In this document: piece after piece, positions 63,033 to 64,000 of the stretch
Numbering within the stretch: position 1 is the first letter of the stretch
How the letters are laid out: each line of letters starts with the position of its first letter
Source of the DNA: Paracoccaceae bacterium
Lineage (GTDB): Bacteria; Pseudomonadota; Alphaproteobacteria; Rhodobacterales; Rhodobacteraceae
Assembly (NCBI GenBank): GCA_021648025.1
Contig: JAKITO010000004.1
Coordinates: 104,043-168,042 of the forward strand
Direction: 5' to 3'
Length of the DNA stretch: 64,000 nt
Notes under the pieces: model-generated
Seen by the model: the letters and a program-made list of their open reading frames with translations, nothing else
What the model was told of the DNA's origin: nothing
Databases searched by the model: none
Position numbers and translations under genes: made by a program

Positions 63033-64000
63033 ATGCTTCGTAGCTTGCACAAATATTTCGGTCTGGTTTCGGCGGTTCTGGTTCTGGTTCTGGCCCTTAG
63101 CGGTGTTGCCCTTTCGGTAATCCCCGCGTGGGAAAAATCACAAGCCCCCGCCAGTGCAGAAACCCACCTAAGCATTGCCAATCTCGCCGCACGGGTATCG
63201 GCCAATTTCCCCGAAGTCGAACAAATCAAACGTGCGCCTTCGGGGCGGATCACGGCGTATTATTTCGCGGATGACACTGCCGGGGCGGTGGTTATTGATC
63301 CGGCAACCGGACAAGGCATCGCAGACTACGCGTTCTCGCCGATAGTGCGCTGGATAAAAGACCTGCACCGCTCGCTTTTGCTGGGTGATGGAGGCCGCAT
63401 AGCCGCAGCAGCGGGGGCATTTGCGATGCTGGTGCTGTCGGTTTCAGGTCTGTTTTTGGTGGCGCGTCGCATGGGGGGCTGGCGCCGGATTTTTGCGCCT
63501 GCGCGGGGCACAATTGCCACCCGGCTGCATGTGGATACCGGCCGGTTTTCGATGGTTGGACTTGTCATCACCACCCTAAGCGCAATTTTCATGACCCTGG
63601 GCACATTCGACATCCTGCCACAGGAAACCGCCAATCCACCGTTTCCAGCCGAAGTCAGCGGTGAAATGGGGCTTTCCCCCGCCGAAATGCCCGCCCTTGC
63701 CGACATCCCGGTCAGCGAACTGCGCAGCCTGACCTTTCCCTATGCCGATGATCCGACCGATGTGTTTACCGTAACGACCGACCGGGGCGAAGGTTTCATC
63801 GATCAGGGCACTGGCGTGATGCTAAGCTGGCAGGATGCCGGAACATGGCAGAAGGTCAACGAATTCATATACTTGCTGCACACCGGCCAGGGCGCATGGT
63901 TCTGGGGGCTGCTTCTGGGCCTGATGGTGCTGGGCGCGCCGGTTCTGGCCATCACCGGCGTGATCCTGTGGTGGGTTGCGCACCGGTCCCGTCCGGCCCT
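63033..64000 (+). CDS. PepSY-associated membrane reductase (3' end outside window)
   Basis: 322 codons visible. Helices LHKYFGLVSAVLVLVLALSGVALSVIP, IAAAAGAFAMLVLSVSGLFLVARRMG, FSMVGLVITTLSAIFMTLGTF and the last FWGLLLGLMVLGAPVLAITGVILWWV; histidines in MLRSLHKYFG, WIKDLHRSLLLG, TRLHVDTGRF and IYLLHTGQG, the PepSY_TM pattern with heme ligands. Relatives (FoxB/PiuB type) reduce periplasmic ferric siderophores. Longer members have a flavodoxin/FNR domain, which may follow beyond 64000. Confidence 0.92.
   Translation, partial: MLRSLHKYFGLVSAVLVLVLALSGVALSVIPAWEKSQAPASAETHLSIANLAARVSANFPEVEQIKRAPSGRITAYYFADDTAGAVVIDPATGQGIADYAFSPIVRWIKDLHRSLLLGDGGRIAAAAGAFAMLVLSVSGLFLVARRMGGWRRIFAPARGTIATRLHVDTGRFSMVGLVITTLSAIFMTLGTFDILPQETANPPFPAEVSGEMGLSPAEMPALADIPVSELRSLTFPYADDPTDVFTVTTDRGEGFIDQGTGVMLSWQDAGTWQKVNEFIYLLHTGQGAWFWGLLLGLMVLGAPVLAITGVILWWVAHRSRPA

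Overview
The window looks like chromosome of a moderately GC-rich alphaproteobacterium of the order Rhodobacterales (Roseobacter lineage). The support is the gene order (acpP-fabG-fabD, yajC-secD-secF with ccmAB, nrdR-ribD with ribE-ribB-ribH-nusB, pccB/pccA/mcm with a PccR-type regulator), small families typical of the group (DUF6497, DUF6324, Mth938-like), a tRNA-His without G-1 and with A73, and YrbI-free KpsC/KpsS capsule genes. All functional calls come from reading motifs and translations by eye; no database search was run.

Layout. 1-5.1 kb: fatty acid synthesis on the minus strand (fabF cut by the window edge, acpP, fabG, fabD), interrupted by a secreted unknown, a gene remnant and a GNAT enzyme, with a cytochrome b561 gene divergent from fabD. 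6-14.8 kb: an MttB-like methyltransferase, ccmA-ccmB (the rest of the ccm operon is missing here), an AraC/glyoxalase/DUF1801 group, and the export block Mth938-like, TauE-like, secF, secD, yajC. 15.3-20 kb: a sugar-acid catabolic locus (denD divergent from an SDR, an IlvD/Edd dehydratase and a hydroxyacid dehydrogenase). 20-37 kb: propionyl-CoA to succinyl-CoA genes (mcm, pccA, pccB) mixed with small lipoproteins and a decayed cupin gene, and the regulator pccR, which is separated from pccB by two tandem RTX metalloproteases, an MFS exporter and a repeat-rich intergenic region. 37-43.6 kb: tRNA-His, a MarR-GNAT fusion, mmcB, a candidate 6S RNA, nusB and riboflavin genes. 43.7-50 kb: capsule genes kpsS, a Wza/KpsD-like lipoprotein and kpsC sit between ribE and ribD-nrdR. 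50-52.8 kb: a decayed yjbQ gene, three tandem paralogous secreted proteins of unknown function and an EF-hand protein. 52.8-64 kb: two two-component systems, a cytochrome c', an iron/cobalamin-type ABC importer and a PepSY/cytochrome b/DUF2271/PepSY-TM module that continues past the window.

Functional links. PccR has TTTGCAA-type sites both in front of pccB and in front of its own gene, which suggests one regulon in spite of the intervening genes. The last 12 kb reads as a periplasmic metal or redox module: sensor-regulator pairs, a metal-chelate importer and a membrane reductase with acidic partners.

Mobile and decayed DNA. A 109-bp palindromic element occurs twice in full (35301 and 48316) and once as a half copy (52207). 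At least two genes (cupin at 28.6 kb, yjbQ at 50.3 kb) appear to have been broken by deletions between short direct repeats. No IS transposase, prophage, CRISPR array or rRNA was seen.
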